Assembly: GCA_902526005.1 (NCBI GenBank)
Contig: CABZIW010000002.1
Location: forward strand, 124,001 to 188,000
Length of the DNA stretch: 64,000 bases
Reading direction: 5' to 3'
Source: an uncultured Pelagibacteraceae bacterium
GTDB lineage: Bacteria; Pseudomonadota; Alphaproteobacteria; Pelagibacterales; AG-422-B15
Under the pieces are notes generated by a model, which saw nothing but the letters and a program-made list of their open reading frames with translations, was not told the DNA's origin and made no database searches. This document shows positions 35,403 through 46,491 of the stretch, piece after piece. The translations under genes and the position numbers were made by a program. How positions within the stretch are numbered: position 1 is the stretch's first letter; each line of letters starts with the position of its first letter.

Positions 35403-38212
35403 TTACTAAGCACTTCTTGACATCTATCGCAAACGTTACCTTTTAAATTAGAAAAATATTTCCAACAGCGCTCACATTTTTCACCATCGGTTTTACTTAC
35501 ATGCACTCCGATGTTTTTATCTAGTTCAGATATAAAGCTGTCACTTGAAGGTTTGTCATTTACAATTTCTAATTCACTAATAATTGAAATATTTTCTAAT
35601 ATTTTTTGGTCAATCTTTTCGATTTCATCTTTAGATATGTACAGTTTAACAGAAGCTTCAAGGCTGGATCCAAGAACTTTTTCTTTTCTCTTCACTTCGA
35701 TTGCTCCGTTAATGACCTTTCTTAATTTTTTATACACTGCCCATTTGGTTGATAAATTTTTATTTATTAAAGTATCATTTAATTTTGGAAAATCTTTTTC
35801 ATGTATGCTGTTTTCAAATCCAAATCGACTTTGCCAGGCTTCTTCAGTGGTAAAACAGAGTATTGGTGCAAGCAAACTTAATAAATCGTGAAATAAAATA
35901 TCTAGAACAGTGCGAGTAGATTTTCTTACTTTATTATTTTTTGAGTCACAATAAAGAGTATCTTTTCTTATATCAAAATAGAAAGATGATAAGTCGTTTG
36001 TACAAAAATTAAATATTGCAGAAAAAACTTTTTGATACTCAAATATTTTATAGTTTGAGATAACTTCTTTTTTTAAACTCTCTAATTCTGATAAAATATA
36101 TAAATCTAATTCATCAAGTTCATTCACAGATACTTTATCGTCTTGATCAAAATCTGATAAATTACCTAAAATAAAACGAAGTGTATTGCGGAGTCTTCTA
36201 TAGCTATCAATGTTGCTTTTTATGATTTCAGGCCCGATCTTTAAATCCTCAGAGTAATCACTGCTTGCTACCCAGAGCCTTAGTATATCAGCGCCTGATT
36301 TTTCAATGACTTCTGCTGGCGAGACAGTATTGGATGATGATTTACTCATCTTTAGGCCATCTTCATGAAGTATAAATCCATGAGTTAAAACAGATTCATA
36401 AGGCGCAACTCCTCTTGTGCCACAAGATTCTAAAAGTGATGAATGAAACCAACCTCTGTGTTGATCTGTTCCTTCAAGGTAAATAGATGCTGGCCAGATT
36501 TGATCATTTTTTCCATCTAAAACAAATGCATGTGTACAGCCTGAGTCAAACCATACATCTAAAATATCATTAACTTTTTTATATTCTTTCGGATTATAAT
36601 TTGAACCTAATAATTCTTCTTTTGAATATTTAAACCACGCATCTGACCCTTCTTTTTCATAAAGTTTAATAATTTTTTCATTTATTTCTTTATCAACTAG
36701 CGGCTTTCCTGTTTTAATATTGTAAAAGATAGATAAAGGTACGCCCCATGCCCGTTGTCTTGACACTACCCAATCAGGTCTTTCTTCAATCATTGAATAA
36801 ATTCTATTTTTTCCCTGTTTTGGATACCATTTAACCTTTTCAATTTCGTTCAACGCTTTTTCTCTCAATTGATTTTTTTCCATACTGATGAACCATTGAG
36901 GAGTATTTCTAAAGATGACAGGAGCTTTTGATCTCCATGAATGAGGGTAGCTATGACGCAATGAACCCTTGCCTGCTAAATTTTCATGCTTTTTTAGCTC
37001 AATGATAACTGCTACGTTTGCGTCAGCATCTGACCCATCTTCATTAAAAATTTTTTTACCATTAAATAATGGTACGTGGGGAAAGTATTCACCATTTTCG
37101 TCTACCGTATCAGGTACTTCGATACCATTTGTAATACCCAAATTATAGTCATCAGCTCCATGGCCAGGTGCTATGTGAACAAAACCCGTGCCTTGCTCCA
37201 AAGTAACAAAATCAGCATCAAAAATTCTTACCTCAAAATCATAACCAGATTTTTTAAAAGGGTGATTACAAATAATATTGTCTAAGTTTTTTACTTCTGA
37301 TATTTTTTTTAATTCACTAATTTTGCATTGAACTTTTACATTATCTAACAGTTCATCTGCAATTATAATTTTATCTCCAACTTGTAACGTGCTGTGTTCT
37401 TCTAAACTTACTACTTCAAACATTGAATACGTTATTGATTTACTGTAAGCAATTGCTCTGTTTCCTGGAATTGTCCATGGAGTTGTTGTCCATATAATCA
37501 CGGATGCATCTTGACAATTTACATCTGAACTCTCTTTTACTGGGAACTTTACGCAGATAGTTGTTGATTTATGTTCTTTATATTCAATTTCAGCTTCAGC
37601 TAATGCAGTCTTTTCAACAGTTGACCACATAACAGGCTTTGACCCACGATATAAACTTTCGTTCTCAAGAAACTTAAAAAATTCTCTTACAATTATAGAC
37701 TCTGCCTCATATGACATTGTAGTATAGGGAGAGTACCAATCTCCATTTATTCCTAAGCGAATAAATTCTTCTCTTTGTATATCAATCCATTTTTCAGCAA
37801 ATTCTCTGCATTCTTTTCTAAATTTTATAATATCGACATCATCTTTATTCTTTCCCTGTTCTCTATATTGCTCTTCTATTTTCCACTCAATTGGCAAGCC
37901 ATGACAATCCCAGCCAGGAATATAAGAACTATCATTTCCAAGCATTTGTTGTGATCTAACGACAAAGTCTTTTAGTATTTTGTTCAGGGCGTGCCCCATG
38001 TGTAAATGACCGTTAGCGTAAGGAGGGCCATCATGTAATACGAATTTTTTTCTACTTTTTGATTTTTCCCTTAATTTTTCATAAATATTATCCTTTGACC
38101 AGCCATCTAGAATTTTTGGCTCTTGCTCGGGCAGGCCAGCACGCATCGCAAAGGACGTCTTTGGTAAAAATAGAGTTTCACTAAAGTCTATTTTATCATT
38201 TTTAGTGTTCAT
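35399..38212 (-). CDS. ileS: Isoleucyl-tRNA synthetase
   Basis: 937 residues. HIGH-type motif PYANGHLHMGHALN near residue 63, the editing domain in the middle, KMSKSSSN near 625, and a C-terminal zinc site CERCWKYFSNLKGNVCDRC at the very end. This is the common bacterial IleS type, sensitive in general to mupirocin. It lies five bases after ribF and overlaps lspA by four. Confidence 0.97.
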   Translation of the reverse strand: MNTKNDKIDFSETLFLPKTSFAMRAGLPEQEPKILDGWSKDNIYEKLREKSKSRKKFVLHDGPPYANGHLHMGHALNKILKDFVVRSQQMLGNDSSYIPGWDCHGLPIEWKIEEQYREQGKNKDDVDIIKFRKECREFAEKWIDIQREEFIRLGINGDWYSPYTTMSYEAESIIVREFFKFLENESLYRGSKPVMWSTVEKTALAEAEIEYKEHKSTTICVKFPVKESSDVNCQDASVIIWTTTPWTIPGNRAIAYSKSITYSMFEVVSLEEHSTLQVGDKIIIADELLDNVKVQCKISELKKISEVKNLDNIICNHPFKKSGYDFEVRIFDADFVTLEQGTGFVHIAPGHGADDYNLGITNGIEVPDTVDENGEYFPHVPLFNGKKIFNEDGSDADANVAVIIELKKHENLAGKGSLRHSYPHSWRSKAPVIFRNTPQWFISMEKNQLREKALNEIEKVKWYPKQGKNRIYSMIEERPDWVVSRQRAWGVPLSIFYNIKTGKPLVDKEINEKIIKLYEKEGSDAWFKYSKEELLGSNYNPKEYKKVNDILDVWFDSGCTHAFVLDGKNDQIWPASIYLEGTDQHRGWFHSSLLESCGTRGVAPYESVLTHGFILHEDGLKMSKSSSNTVSPAEVIEKSGADILRLWVASSDYSEDLKIGPEIIKSNIDSYRRLRNTLRFILGNLSDFDQDDKVSVNELDELDLYILSELESLKKEVISNYKIFEYQKVFSAIFNFCTNDLSSFYFDIRKDTLYCDSKNNKVRKSTRTVLDILFHDLLSLLAPILCFTTEEAWQSRFGFENSIHEKDFPKLNDTLINKNLSTKWAVYKKLRKVINGAIEVKRKEKVLGSSLEASVKLYISKDEIEKIDQKILENISIISELEIVNDKPSSDSFISELDKNIGVHVSKTDGEKCERCWKYFSNLKGNVCDRCQEVLSK

Positions 38213-38217
38213 CTTGC

Positions 38218-39177
38218 TTAATTTAGAATTTTTTGTGCTTTAGATATATCTGATTTTAGCTGTTTTTTTAAGGCCTCTACTCCTGAAAATTTCTTTTCAT
38301 TCCTTATAAATTCAACAAAGTCGACTTTTAGCAAAGAATTATAAATATTCAATTTAAATCTAAATAGATGAACTTCCAAAATTTCAGTGTTCTTATGAAA
38401 TGTTGGTCTGATACCAAAATTAGCAATTCCTTTAAGAGTTCTTTTCTTTGAATTTTTAAGGAATGAGGCTTCAATAGCATATACTCCATATTTTGGTGCC
38501 ACGTATTCATTTATATTTAGATTAGCAGTTGGAACGCCAATTTTTCGGCCTCGTTGATCTCCTTTTATAACTTTTGACGTTATACTGAAATTGTTTCCCA
38601 AAAAATTTTTTGCCAATTTTACATTACCGTTTGAAATAAGTTTTCTAATATTTGTAGACGAATATATTTTCATCTTTGTTTTATTAAAAAGATGATTTGG
38701 TGTTTTTAATAATTTCACCGGGTTTACATAAAATTGATTTTCTTTACCAAAATTCAGAAGAAACTTATAGTCGCCTGATCGTTTATTACCAAATTTAAAA
38801 TTCTTACCAACTAAAATATATTTCATTGATATTCCTCTAAGTAATATTTTTTTACAAAAGTCATTAGGTGTCATAGAGGATATTTTTTTATTAAATTTTA
38901 TTATTATTGCATAATCGATACCGTAAGATTTTAAGATTTCGAGACGTTCGTTCAACTCTGTTAATAAGAAACTTTTAATATTTTTGTTAAAATATTTCCG
39001 TGGATGCGGATCAAAAAGTAACACACCTATTTTTGTTTTTTGTTTATTTGCAATTTTTTTTGCTGAATTAATTATTGATTGGTGCCCTTTATGAACTCCA
39101 TCAAGATTTCCAATAATTAATACAGAATTCTTTGTATAATTTAATGGTCTTCTATTTAAACTTTTAAAAACTTTCAT
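38218..39177 (-). CDS. ribF: Bifunctional riboflavin kinase/FAD synthetase
   Basis: 319 residues. The N-terminal FMN adenylyltransferase domain has IGNLDGVHKGHQSII near residue 22; the C-terminal riboflavin kinase domain has VIKGDQRGRKIGVPTANLN near 205. It makes FMN and FAD, needed in quantity here given five flavin-dependent acyl-CoA dehydrogenases in the window. It follows the HAD gene by eight bases and precedes ileS by five. Confidence 0.94.
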   Translation of the reverse strand: MKVFKSLNRRPLNYTKNSVLIIGNLDGVHKGHQSIINSAKKIANKQKTKIGVLLFDPHPRKYFNKNIKSFLLTELNERLEILKSYGIDYAIIIKFNKKISSMTPNDFCKKILLRGISMKYILVGKNFKFGNKRSGDYKFLLNFGKENQFYVNPVKLLKTPNHLFNKTKMKIYSSTNIRKLISNGNVKLAKNFLGNNFSITSKVIKGDQRGRKIGVPTANLNINEYVAPKYGVYAIEASFLKNSKKRTLKGIANFGIRPTFHKNTEILEVHLFRFKLNIYNSLLKVDFVEFIRNEKKFSGVEALKKQLKSDISKAQKILN

Positions 39178-39185
39178 TTTTTTAA

Positions 39186-40040
39186 TTAATTTAAAATTTC
39201 AGTATACATTAGAGTTTTACAAGTTTCAGGTAAATTAGCTTTTGATATTCTCACTAAATCGTCACCATTTGCAATTTCAGTTTTATGAATACCATTTTTT
39301 ATAAATAAAAAATCTAAATCCGATTTGTGTGCCCCTAAGCAATCTGTTTTTAGGCTGTCGCCTATAGCTAATATTTCTTTTTTGATTGTTGTATCTTTAG
39401 ACAATAAATCAGTCATTACAAAATCATATATTTCTGGATAAGGTTTTCCGTAGTAAGTTACTTTACCTCCTAGTTTTTCGTAATATTTTCCAAGAGCACC
39501 TGCACAATATATGCGTGCATGACCTCGGTAGACTATTTCATCTGGATTAACACATACTATTTCTAAATTTTGTTTTAGAAAATCCTCAAAAATATTTTTA
39601 TAGTCCTCTGGGCGTTCATCGTTGTCATTATATAAGCCTGTGCAGACAACAAATTCTGAGGACTCTATGTCATTAGTTTTTTGAATATTTATATTTTCTA
39701 ACAAGTCATAATCTTTTTCTGGTCCCAAATGATAATATGAATGTCCATGAACTTTAGAATTTATGTACTGTGTACCTGTATCGCCTGAAGTATAAATTTT
39801 TTTAAACAATTCAGGATTGAGATTAAGTTTATTTATTAATCCATTTCTTACTACTGCCTCGGGTCTCGGAGCATTAGAAATCAAATAAACATCAATATTA
39901 TTTTCTTTCATTGCCTCAAGATAGGATTTTGCATCAGAGAATACTTCAACACCATTATGAATAACGCCCCAAAGATCACAAAGTATGATTCTATAAGAAA
40001 GTGAAAATTCAGTAGCGCTTACGATTTTTTTAATTTCCAT
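39186..40040 (-). CDS. HAD superfamily hydrolase, TIGR01459-like
   Basis: 284 residues of the class IIA HAD type: the nucleophile motif IILCDLWGVIHNGVEVF near residue 18, YLISNAPRP near 52, and AIGDSLKTDCLGAHKSDLDF near 243. The TIGR01459 subgroup lies beside ribF in many alphaproteobacteria; its substrate is unknown. It heads the minus operon that runs on through ribF and ileS to pgi. Confidence 0.9.
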   Translation of the reverse strand: MEIKKIVSATEFSLSYRIILCDLWGVIHNGVEVFSDAKSYLEAMKENNIDVYLISNAPRPEAVVRNGLINKLNLNPELFKKIYTSGDTGTQYINSKVHGHSYYHLGPEKDYDLLENINIQKTNDIESSEFVVCTGLYNDNDERPEDYKNIFEDFLKQNLEIVCVNPDEIVYRGHARIYCAGALGKYYEKLGGKVTYYGKPYPEIYDFVMTDLLSKDTTIKKEILAIGDSLKTDCLGAHKSDLDFLFIKNGIHKTEIANGDDLVRISKANLPETCKTLMYTEILN

Positions 40041-40104
40041 AATTATATTGAAATTATCCTATAAATTTATAATCTTCTTATAAATTATTATGATATTTTA
40101 TTAA

Positions 40105-40872
40105 ATGACACTTTTTAACTTAAAAGATAAAAATGCTATAATCACAGGATCTTCCAGAGGAATAGGCAAAGCTATAGCCTACAGAATGGCAGAGCATGGT
40201 GCAAAAGTCATTATCACAAGTCGAAAGCTTGATGCATGTGAAGCAGTCGCTAAAGAGATAAATGATACATTTGGAGAGGGACATGCAACGGCAATTTCAT
40301 GTAATATTTCCGACAAAGAGCAATTAAAAAATCTTTACAAAAAATCTTTAGATTTCTGTGGCAACATTTCCACTCTTGTATGTAATGCTGCAATCAATCC
40401 ATATTTTGGACCATCAAATAATATACCTGACGAGGCGTTTGAAAAAATAATGAAGTCAAACGTGCAAAGTAATTTTTGGCTCTGTAATGAGGTGCTCCCA
40501 GATATGATCAAAATGAAAAATGGTTCAATTATAATTATTTCCTCAATCGCAGGTTTGCGCGGCAACAGCATGTTGGGTGCTTATGCTATATCAAAAGCTG
40601 CGGATTCCCAGTTGGCAAGAAATATATCAGTGGAATATGGAAGAGATAATATTCGTGCAAATTGTATTTCACCTGGTTTAATAAAAACTGATTTTGCCAG
40701 AGCATTATGGGAGAATGAGAGTATCTTAAAATCTATGACTGCCAAAGCAGCTTTAAAAAGGATAGGAATGCCTGACGAAATTGCAGGCGCTGCAGTATAT
40801 TTGGCTTCTGAAGCGGGATCTTTTATGACTGGTCAAAACATCGTAATTGATGGCGGTGAATCAGAACAATAG
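40105..40872 (+). CDS. Short-chain dehydrogenase/reductase
   Basis: 255 residues. Nucleotide site GSSRGIGKAIA near residue 15, catalytic Ser in IIISSIAGLRG near 144 and YAISKAADSQLARN near 157 supply the SDR tetrad; C-terminus MTGQNIVIDGGE is typical. It most resembles NAD(P)-dependent members acting on 3-hydroxyacyl or alcohol substrates. It stands alone between the divergent HAD gene and groES. Substrate unknown. Confidence 0.92.
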   Translation: MTLFNLKDKNAIITGSSRGIGKAIAYRMAEHGAKVIITSRKLDACEAVAKEINDTFGEGHATAISCNISDKEQLKNLYKKSLDFCGNISTLVCNAAINPYFGPSNNIPDEAFEKIMKSNVQSNFWLCNEVLPDMIKMKNGSIIIISSIAGLRGNSMLGAYAISKAADSQLARNISVEYGRDNIRANCISPGLIKTDFARALWENESILKSMTAKAALKRIGMPDEIAGAAVYLASEAGSFMTGQNIVIDGGESEQ

Positions 40873-40933
40873 CAAATTATTGAAAATACTTGTTTTTTTG
40901 CTAATTCCAATAAAATTGAAATTTTTTCCACCC

Positions 40934-40963
40934 CTTGACACACTTGCCCTTGATCACTATATG
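40934..40963 (+). promoter_or_regulatory. Strong housekeeping promoter for groES-groEL
   Basis: TTGACA (40935-40940) and TATATG (40958-40963) are separated by 17 bases. Read one base to the left it is CTTGAC-N17-CTATAT, the consensus of strong alphaproteobacterial promoters. It lies 46 bases before the groES start. I see no CIRCE inverted repeat in the interval, so HrcA control is not supported here; overlap with a heat-shock sigma promoter is possible but not shown. Confidence 0.8.
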
Positions 40964-41008
40964 CCTAGGTAATTAAGCTTTGAGCAAACATATTTAGGAG
41001 ATTAAGAC

Positions 41009-41323
41009 ATGAATTTTAGACCTTTACACGATCGTGTACTCGTTAGAAGACTGGATACTGAAGAAAAAACAGCAGGGGGTATTATCATACCAGACACTGC
41101 TCAGGAAAAACCTCAAGAAGGCCAAATTGTAGCTGTCGGAAATGGAACTAAAAGTGAAGATGGTAAAGTAACTCCACTTGATCTAAAAGTTGGCGATATC
41201 GTTCTTTTTGGTAAGTGGTCTGGAACAGAAGTAAAGGTTGATGGTGAAGAACTCTGTATTATGAAAGAGTCAGACATCATGGGCGTTATAGATACAAAAT
41301 CTAAATCAAAAAAGAAAAAATAA
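41009..41323 (+). CDS. groES: Co-chaperonin GroES
   Basis: 104 residues: [20 protein letters not shown] at the start, the mobile loop [18 protein letters not shown] near residue 20, and a short basic tail (KSKSKKKK) beyond the usual end. It caps GroEL during protein folding. AGGAG lies upstream of the ATG, and groEL follows after 22 bases. Confidence 0.97.
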   Translation: MNFRPLHDRVLVRRLDTEEKTAGGIIIPDTAQEKPQEGQIVAVGNGTKSEDGKVTPLDLKVGDIVLFGKWSGTEVKVDGEELCIMKESDIMGVIDTKSKSKKKK

Positions 41324-41330
41324 ATATTAA

Positions 41331-42995
<1,665 letters not shown>

Positions 42996-43020
42996 GTTGA
43001 GCTCATTAAAGCTAATCTAA

Positions 43021-43047
43021 AAAAACCCGGCCTAGCCGGGTTTTTTT
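43021..43047. terminator. Bidirectional intrinsic terminator between groEL and hisG
   Basis: CCCGGC-CTA-GCCGGG at 43026-43040 is a perfect six-base-pair GC stem, flanked by five A on the left and seven T on the right. It can stop transcription from groEL on plus and from hisG on minus. It is one of the few clear intrinsic terminators in the window. Confidence 0.92.
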
Positions 43048-43747
43048 ATGAAATTCTATCTATAAAATAACTGAGTGTATTTTCTAAATTCGTATTCCAC
43101 TCAGCTACATTTGAAGTAAAAATATTTGCAGACGACTCGAGTATAAGTCCATCATCAAGTACTCTTAGATTATTAGCTCTTAATGTTTCTCCTGATGATG
43201 TGATGTCAGTAATTATTTCTGCAAAGCCATTGAATGGAGCGCTCTCGGTTGATCCATCACTTTCTACAGTCCTATAATCAACAACCCCACAATTTGAAAA
43301 ATATTCATTTGTTAAATTCTTATACTTTGTTGCAACTCTAAGTCTTTTAGAGAATTTGGTTCTGTGCAAATGGCAGATTTCTTCTAAGTCGGCCATTGTC
43401 ATTACGTCAATCCATATTTCTGGTATAGCAACAACTAAATTTGCTTTACCAAAATTTAACTTAAGTTTTTTTGAAACCTTCTGGTTATAATTAGTTATTT
43501 TTTCTTGTACTAAATCGTCACCAGTTAAACCAACATGAATGGATCCTTCATCAAGTCGATTTGTAATTTCTTTAGCGCTTAAGAAATAAACAATTGCATT
43601 ATCAAGACCCTCTATTGCTGCAATATACTCTCTATCATTTTCAAGATTACTAAAAATTATTTTTTTTTCTTCAAACAAAGACTCCATGTCTGTTCTCAAT
43701 CTACCTTTACTTGGCAATGCAATCCGAAGTTTATTTTGTATATTCAT
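43046..43747 (-). CDS. hisG: ATP phosphoribosyltransferase catalytic subunit, short form
   Basis: 233 residues, the short HisG that lacks the C-terminal regulatory domain and needs HisZ. LRIALPSKGRLRTDMESLF at the N-terminus and VESDGSTESAPFNGFAEIITDITSSGETL near 165 (PRPP site) are typical. It catalyses the first step of histidine synthesis. It follows hisZ by two bases in the hisS-hisZ-hisG operon. Confidence 0.95.
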   Translation of the reverse strand: MNIQNKLRIALPSKGRLRTDMESLFEEKKIIFSNLENDREYIAAIEGLDNAIVYFLSAKEITNRLDEGSIHVGLTGDDLVQEKITNYNQKVSKKLKLNFGKANLVVAIPEIWIDVMTMADLEEICHLHRTKFSKRLRVATKYKNLTNEYFSNCGVVDYRTVESDGSTESAPFNGFAEIITDITSSGETLRANNLRVLDDGLILESSANIFTSNVAEWNTNLENTLSYFIDRIS

Positions 43748-43749
43748 TC

Positions 43750-44877
43750 CTAAATCAGCTCAATTATATTGTTATTATTAGTTGCAAATCCTACTGCTGA
43801 TAAGTTCGATTTAGAGCCTAAATCAATAAGCAATTTATCATACCGCCCTCCACTAATTAATTCACTTTGATTATCAGGATTATAAATTTCAAACATCATA
43901 CCATCATAAAATTCAATTGAATGACCAAAGTCATTATCAAAATAATATTTTTCTATGTTACTTTTTTCTGATACAGCATTCACAAAATTCTCCATTTCCT
44001 CTACTTCACTCTCAAATGTAGAAACATTATTTGATTTAGTAAATTCGCGAAGTAGTGATGGAAATTCCGAAAGGTTACAACTTAATTTTAAAAAATTATT
44101 AATTAAATCAACAATTTTTTTTCCATCTTTCTGACTTATTACATTTAGGCTTTTTAATTGAAATAGATCAACAATTTCCTCAACAGTTCGAGCACCTAAA
44201 CCTCGAACATTTTGTTTATTAATTAAATCTGTCAAGCCTTTGTCAGATACGTCATCTATATTAAATTTCTCTTGAAGCATGCTATGCCTTTTTTCATTAT
44301 CATACCCTACACCTTCACCTAATCTATCAAGTAAACTCCCGAAATATTTTCTTCTAAAAAAATGTCTCACTAATCTCTGTTTCCATCTAATTGGCAGCTC
44401 TAATTTGTTGATAAACTGATTAAATAATTTAATGCTACCAATTTTAATTTTATAGTTATCAATATTTAATTGACACATTGTATCCTCAGCTGTCTTTAAA
44501 ATGTACGCATCCATCTCATGTATATTATTTAAATTTTTTTCAGAAAAAATGATCTCAATACCTGACTGATTTAATTCAATGGAATTATTTGATAACTCAT
44601 TGGATGATCTGAATACAGGACCGCTGTAACATAACTTTGACTCACTGGATTTACTATTACTTGCAATAAAATTTTGACATGTTGGTACAGTCATGTCTGG
44701 TCTCAAACATTTTTCTTTTCCTGAAGTATCAGTAAACGAATACATCTTTCTTCTAATTTCTTCACCTGAAGTTTCAAAAAATATATCCGCATCAAACAGC
44801 AATGGAAGTTCAATATAATTAAAACCAGACTTAATAAAATAATTCTTTAAATTAATATTTAATTCTTGAAGTGACAT
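43750..44877 (-). CDS. hisZ: ATP phosphoribosyltransferase regulatory subunit (HisRS paralogue)
   Basis: 375 residues resembling the catalytic core of histidyl-tRNA synthetase: SGEEIRRKMYSFTDTSGK near residue 34, CLRPDMTVPTCQNF, and GGRYDKLL near 347. The class II motif 2 region and the C-terminal anticodon-binding domain are degenerate or absent, and it sits against hisG, so it is HisZ rather than a second synthetase. It activates short HisG and relays histidine feedback. Six bases separate it from hisS. Confidence 0.92.
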   Translation of the reverse strand: MSLQELNINLKNYFIKSGFNYIELPLLFDADIFFETSGEEIRRKMYSFTDTSGKEKCLRPDMTVPTCQNFIASNSKSSESKLCYSGPVFRSSNELSNNSIELNQSGIEIIFSEKNLNNIHEMDAYILKTAEDTMCQLNIDNYKIKIGSIKLFNQFINKLELPIRWKQRLVRHFFRRKYFGSLLDRLGEGVGYDNEKRHSMLQEKFNIDDVSDKGLTDLINKQNVRGLGARTVEEIVDLFQLKSLNVISQKDGKKIVDLINNFLKLSCNLSEFPSLLREFTKSNNVSTFESEVEEMENFVNAVSEKSNIEKYYFDNDFGHSIEFYDGMMFEIYNPDNQSELISGGRYDKLLIDLGSKSNLSAVGFATNNNNIIELI

Positions 44878-44883
44878 TTTATT

Positions 44884-46272
44884 TTAATTCAAAATTTCAT
44901 TTAATGCTGTCATCAGGTCAGAGCGATTAATTGTTTGTTGTCCAGCTTTTGCCTCTTTCCATTTGTTTCTATCGACAATATCTTTTGAAACCTCTTTACC
45001 TTTATTTAAATCCTTAATTGATATTTCACCCTTTTTTAATTCTTCATCACCAGCAATGATCACAATATCTGCACCTTTGCGATCGCAATACTTTAATTGC
45101 TTTCCAAGGTTTTTAGATCCAAATGATATTTCACATGCAATACCTTCATTTCTAATTTCTTTAGCCATTGAAATATAATCCGGCATATTTTGATTATCTA
45201 AATTTGCAATTACCACTAATGGATTTTTCTTATTATCTAAAAGGTCTAATTGATTTAACGCTACAATTAATCTATCAACACCTATAGATATACCAGTAGC
45301 TGGAACATCCTCTTTCCCAAATCTTGAAATAAGTCTGTCATATCTTCCACCGCCAGCAACTGATCCAAATACAATTTTTTCACCTTTCTCATTTTTAATA
45401 TCAACAAGAAGCTCTGCTTCAAAAATCATTCCAGTGTAATAGTCGAGACCGCGAACAACTGATGAGTCAAAACGAATTGGATAATCTGGGAAATTTTTTA
45501 TATAGGAGTTGAATTCTTCCATCTGGGCGTTTGATTGGTTTGAATTGGTTATAAAAGAAATAATTTTATCAGCATCTGTCTCGCTTAAGCCCACGCCCTC
45601 CATAAAGTCACCAGATACATCTTTTCTTCCTTTTTGAAGCAACTCATTAACGCCCTCTATACCTAATCGATCTTTTTTATCTACTGCTCTAAGAATTTTT
45701 GGCAAATCGTCCTCTTTAACATCTAAGTTCGAAAAAAGTTCTGTCCAAATTTCCCTATTTGAAAATTTTATTTCAAATTGTGAAGTATTTAGGCCAAGGT
45801 CAATTAAAATATCACATACCATTACACACAGCTCTGCATCAATTAGTGTTGAATCAACTCCCACCACGTCAGCATCAAACTGAAAAAATTCTCTGTATCT
45901 ACCTGGTCCTGGTTTTTCATTTCTCCAAACTAGTCCTGATTGATAACGTTTAAATGGCTTAATGAGCTCTTGATAATTTTGAGCTACGTATCTTGCTAAG
46001 GGGGCCGTTAAGTCATATCTCAGTGATAGCCATTTCTCATCATCGTCTTGAAATGAAAATACACCTCCACTAGGCCTGTCTACATCAGGAAGAAACTTGC
46101 CAATGCTCTCAGTATATTCAATTGTGGATGTATCTAATTCAATAAATCCATACTTTAGACATTCCTTCTCTATTATCTTAGAAACTTTTTTTCTAAGATT
46201 TAAAACTCCAATGTCACTGTCTTTAAAACCCTTCGGCAAAATTGCCTTTGGATTATTTTTAATTTTACTCAT
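44884..46272 (-). CDS. hisS: Histidyl-tRNA synthetase, alphaproteobacterial variant type
   Basis: 462 residues. Class II motifs are intact: SLRYDLTAPLARYVAQNY near residue 85, WRNEKPGPGRYREFFQFDAD near 117, VVRGLDYYTGMIFEAEL near 262 and AGGGRYDRLISRFG near 305, with an anticodon-binding C-terminus. The motif 2 loop (RNEKPGPGRYREF) differs from the usual RxERPQxGRYRQFHQ of bacterial HisRS, matching the form used by alphaproteobacteria whose tRNA-His lacks G-1. GGGAG precedes the start. A His-rich leader peptide lies upstream. Confidence 0.95.
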   Translation of the reverse strand: MSKIKNNPKAILPKGFKDSDIGVLNLRKKVSKIIEKECLKYGFIELDTSTIEYTESIGKFLPDVDRPSGGVFSFQDDDEKWLSLRYDLTAPLARYVAQNYQELIKPFKRYQSGLVWRNEKPGPGRYREFFQFDADVVGVDSTLIDAELCVMVCDILIDLGLNTSQFEIKFSNREIWTELFSNLDVKEDDLPKILRAVDKKDRLGIEGVNELLQKGRKDVSGDFMEGVGLSETDADKIISFITNSNQSNAQMEEFNSYIKNFPDYPIRFDSSVVRGLDYYTGMIFEAELLVDIKNEKGEKIVFGSVAGGGRYDRLISRFGKEDVPATGISIGVDRLIVALNQLDLLDNKKNPLVVIANLDNQNMPDYISMAKEIRNEGIACEISFGSKNLGKQLKYCDRKGADIVIIAGDEELKKGEISIKDLNKGKEVSKDIVDRNKWKEAKAGQQTINRSDLMTALNEILN

Positions 46273-46320
46273 TTTACTCCCACTGTAAGTAAGATACTAC
46301 AAAGTGTGTTTATTTAATAT

Positions 46321-46361
46321 AAAAAGGGGTTATTGCCCGCTGATTGTTTTTTTCAGCGAAC
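46321..46361 (-). promoter_or_regulatory. Candidate attenuator hairpins before hisS
   Basis: Read on minus directly after the leader peptide stop: CGCTGA and TCAGCG can pair as a six-base-pair hairpin with an A-rich loop. The right arm overlaps AGCGGG, which can instead pair with CCCCT to form a GC-rich stem followed by a run of U. These are the mutually exclusive antiterminator and terminator expected of amino-acid attenuation. The terminator stem is short and needs a one-base bulge, so it is weaker than the textbook case. Confidence 0.6.
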
Positions 46362-46397
46362 TTAGATATGATAGTGATGATGTTTAAATTTAAACAT
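46362..46397 (-). CDS. Histidine leader peptide
   Basis: A short frame on minus, ATG to TAA, encodes MFKFKHHHYHI: four His in five consecutive codons (CAT CAT CAC TAT CAT). It lies about 90 bases before hisS and is followed by alternative hairpins. Stalling on His codons when charged tRNA-His is scarce would free the first hairpin arm and let transcription reach hisS-hisZ-hisG. The ribosome site is weak and no promoter could be fixed. It is far below the length of the ORF track. Confidence 0.72.
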   Translation of the reverse strand: MFKFKHHHYHI

Positions 46398-46491
46398 GAA
46401 GCTGAAATGCCTTATTTATTAATAAAAGTCAAATAATTTTAAATTTTTCTTAAAGTTTATAATAATTGCACTATTTTTATCTAAAGTAGTT

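Noticed and set aside
40873-41008. CIRCE operator before groES
   Set aside because: No TTAGCACTC-N9-GAGTGCTAA repeat is present; only a strong promoter is seen.
43750-44877. Second histidyl-tRNA synthetase
   Set aside because: It lacks a clear anticodon-binding domain and sits directly before a short hisG, so HisZ fits better.
46380-46397. ATGTTTAAATTTAAACAT as an operator palindrome
   Set aside because: It is a perfect 18-base palindrome, but it coincides with the leader peptide start codons (MFKFKH) and has no known matching regulator, so the leader reading is preferred.
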